A stretch of DNA of 64,000 nt, taken from contig CAYPLH010000002.1 of NCBI GenBank assembly GCA_964411505.1, positions 106,087 through 170,086 of the forward strand, read 5' to 3'. Each line of letters starts with the position of its first letter. Positions within the stretch are counted from its first letter, which is position 1. The notes below the pieces were generated by a model that was given only the letters and a program-made list of their open reading frames with translations, was not told where the DNA came from and did not search any database. A program made the translations under genes and the position numbers. The DNA comes from CAYPLH01 sp964411505 (GTDB lineage Bacteria > Bacillota > Clostridia > CAYPLH01 > DUMO01). Below are positions 63,642-64,000 of this stretch, in pieces.

Positions 63642-64000
63642 TCAATGACTTATTTCTTTCTTGAGCTCTTCGATTGTTTCAAACTCAAGACCTGTTAATT
63701 TTTTAATCAGTTCAACGGACAGCCCCTCCAAAAGTCCAGTCTTTGCAGTTTCTATTTTTCCTTTCAAGAGACCTTTTTGCTCACCTTCAGCCATACCTTT
63801 TTCAATGCCCTTTTGTTCTCTTTTTATAAACTCATCTTTTATTGCCAGCTCAAAATTATAAACCATGCTTTCAACCTCCTTGCTTTCTAGAATTAACTTC
63901 TCAATTACCTCAAAATTATTCTGACCACTTCTCTTTACAATATTAGCAAACCAGTTTTTAAATATGTTAGAATCATGTGCATCCAGTTTTTTTAATATCT
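63642..64000 (-). CDS. Rpn/PD-(D/E)XK nuclease family transposase-like protein, C-terminal part
   Basis: This is the C-terminal 119 residues of a gene cut by the right window edge. The frame is open to the edge, so the Met at 63866 is internal. The end is typical of the recombination-promoting nuclease (Rpn, former transposase_31) family: an EVIEKLILESKEVESMVYNFELAIKDE-like region (NFEVIEKLI, MVYNFELA), a Lys/Glu-rich KGIEKGMAEGEQKGLLKG segment and a final LIKKLTGLEFETIEELKKE helix. The catalytic part lies outside the window. Such genes are frequent in Clostridia and are often mobile or repeated. Confidence 0.7.
   Translation of the reverse strand, partial: ILKKLDAHDSNIFKNWFANIVKRSGQNNFEVIEKLILESKEVESMVYNFELAIKDEFIKREQKGIEKGMAEGEQKGLLKGKIETAKTGLLEGLSVELIKKLTGLEFETIEELKKEISH

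Noticed and set aside
63642..63866. A separate 74-residue protein at the right edge
   Set aside because: The frame is open through the edge of the window, so this is the end of a longer Rpn-type gene.

Overview
The window reads as low-GC Bacillota, class Clostridia. Housekeeping genes (ireB, ruvX, DUF1292, mtaB, rnr, secG, tRNA-Pro) are typical of that group, ribosome-binding sites are strong AGGAGG types, and several genes appear to start with TTG or GTG. A saccharolytic relative of Ruminiclostridium/Acetivibrio is a reasonable but unproven guess. Most of the 64 kb is an accessory carbohydrate-utilisation region, nearly all on the minus strand.

Layout: (1) 1-2770, an ABC importer (two permeases and a solute-binding lipoprotein cut by the window edge). 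(2) 3196-7341, a DNRLRE lipoprotein and a large DNRLRE plus dual beta-helix (GH55-like) protein without a signal peptide. (3) 7638-16365, a second importer, a membrane-bound AraC regulator, a creatininase-family hydrolase and an unknown lipoprotein. (4) 16558-26615, a ROK repressor, a secreted beta-helix/DNRLRE protein, another DNRLRE lipoprotein, an M24-fold protein lacking metal ligands and an alkaline-phosphatase-superfamily enzyme. (5) 27032-38308, a divergent AraC regulator, a third importer, a GH2 glycosidase and an 11-repeat FG-GAP protein. (6) 38549-42521, a housekeeping island. (7) 42736-60087, a fourth importer with heparinase II/III, two sulfatases, a DapA-type aldolase, an iron alcohol dehydrogenase, a DUF1537 kinase, a PdxA2-like dehydrogenase and an Asp-box protein, with a divergent AraC regulator. 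(8) 60202-64000, an HPr-like protein, rnr, secG and a partial Rpn-type gene.

The importers bring in oligosaccharides, using an ATPase that must be encoded elsewhere. Most degradative enzymes lack signal peptides, so breakdown is probably cytoplasmic. Region 7 is the most distinctive system: a predicted intracellular route that takes imported sulfated uronate-type oligosaccharides through lyase and sulfatases to keto acids and C4 acids, without the usual kdu/uxu/kdg genes in view.

The non-coding layer is rich. A 135-bp composite palindromic element occurs three times, next to two of the three AraC genes. A roughly 100-bp element with ACTACAGCG-type inverted ends lies in several 5' regions. 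A nested 209-bp inverted repeat and a six-hairpin array are also present. A 17-bp operator, TTATCA-N5-TGATAA, sits between the -35 and -10 of two promoters in the same geometry, with further copies near related genes, suggesting a shared local regulon. All functions are inferred from sequence alone.
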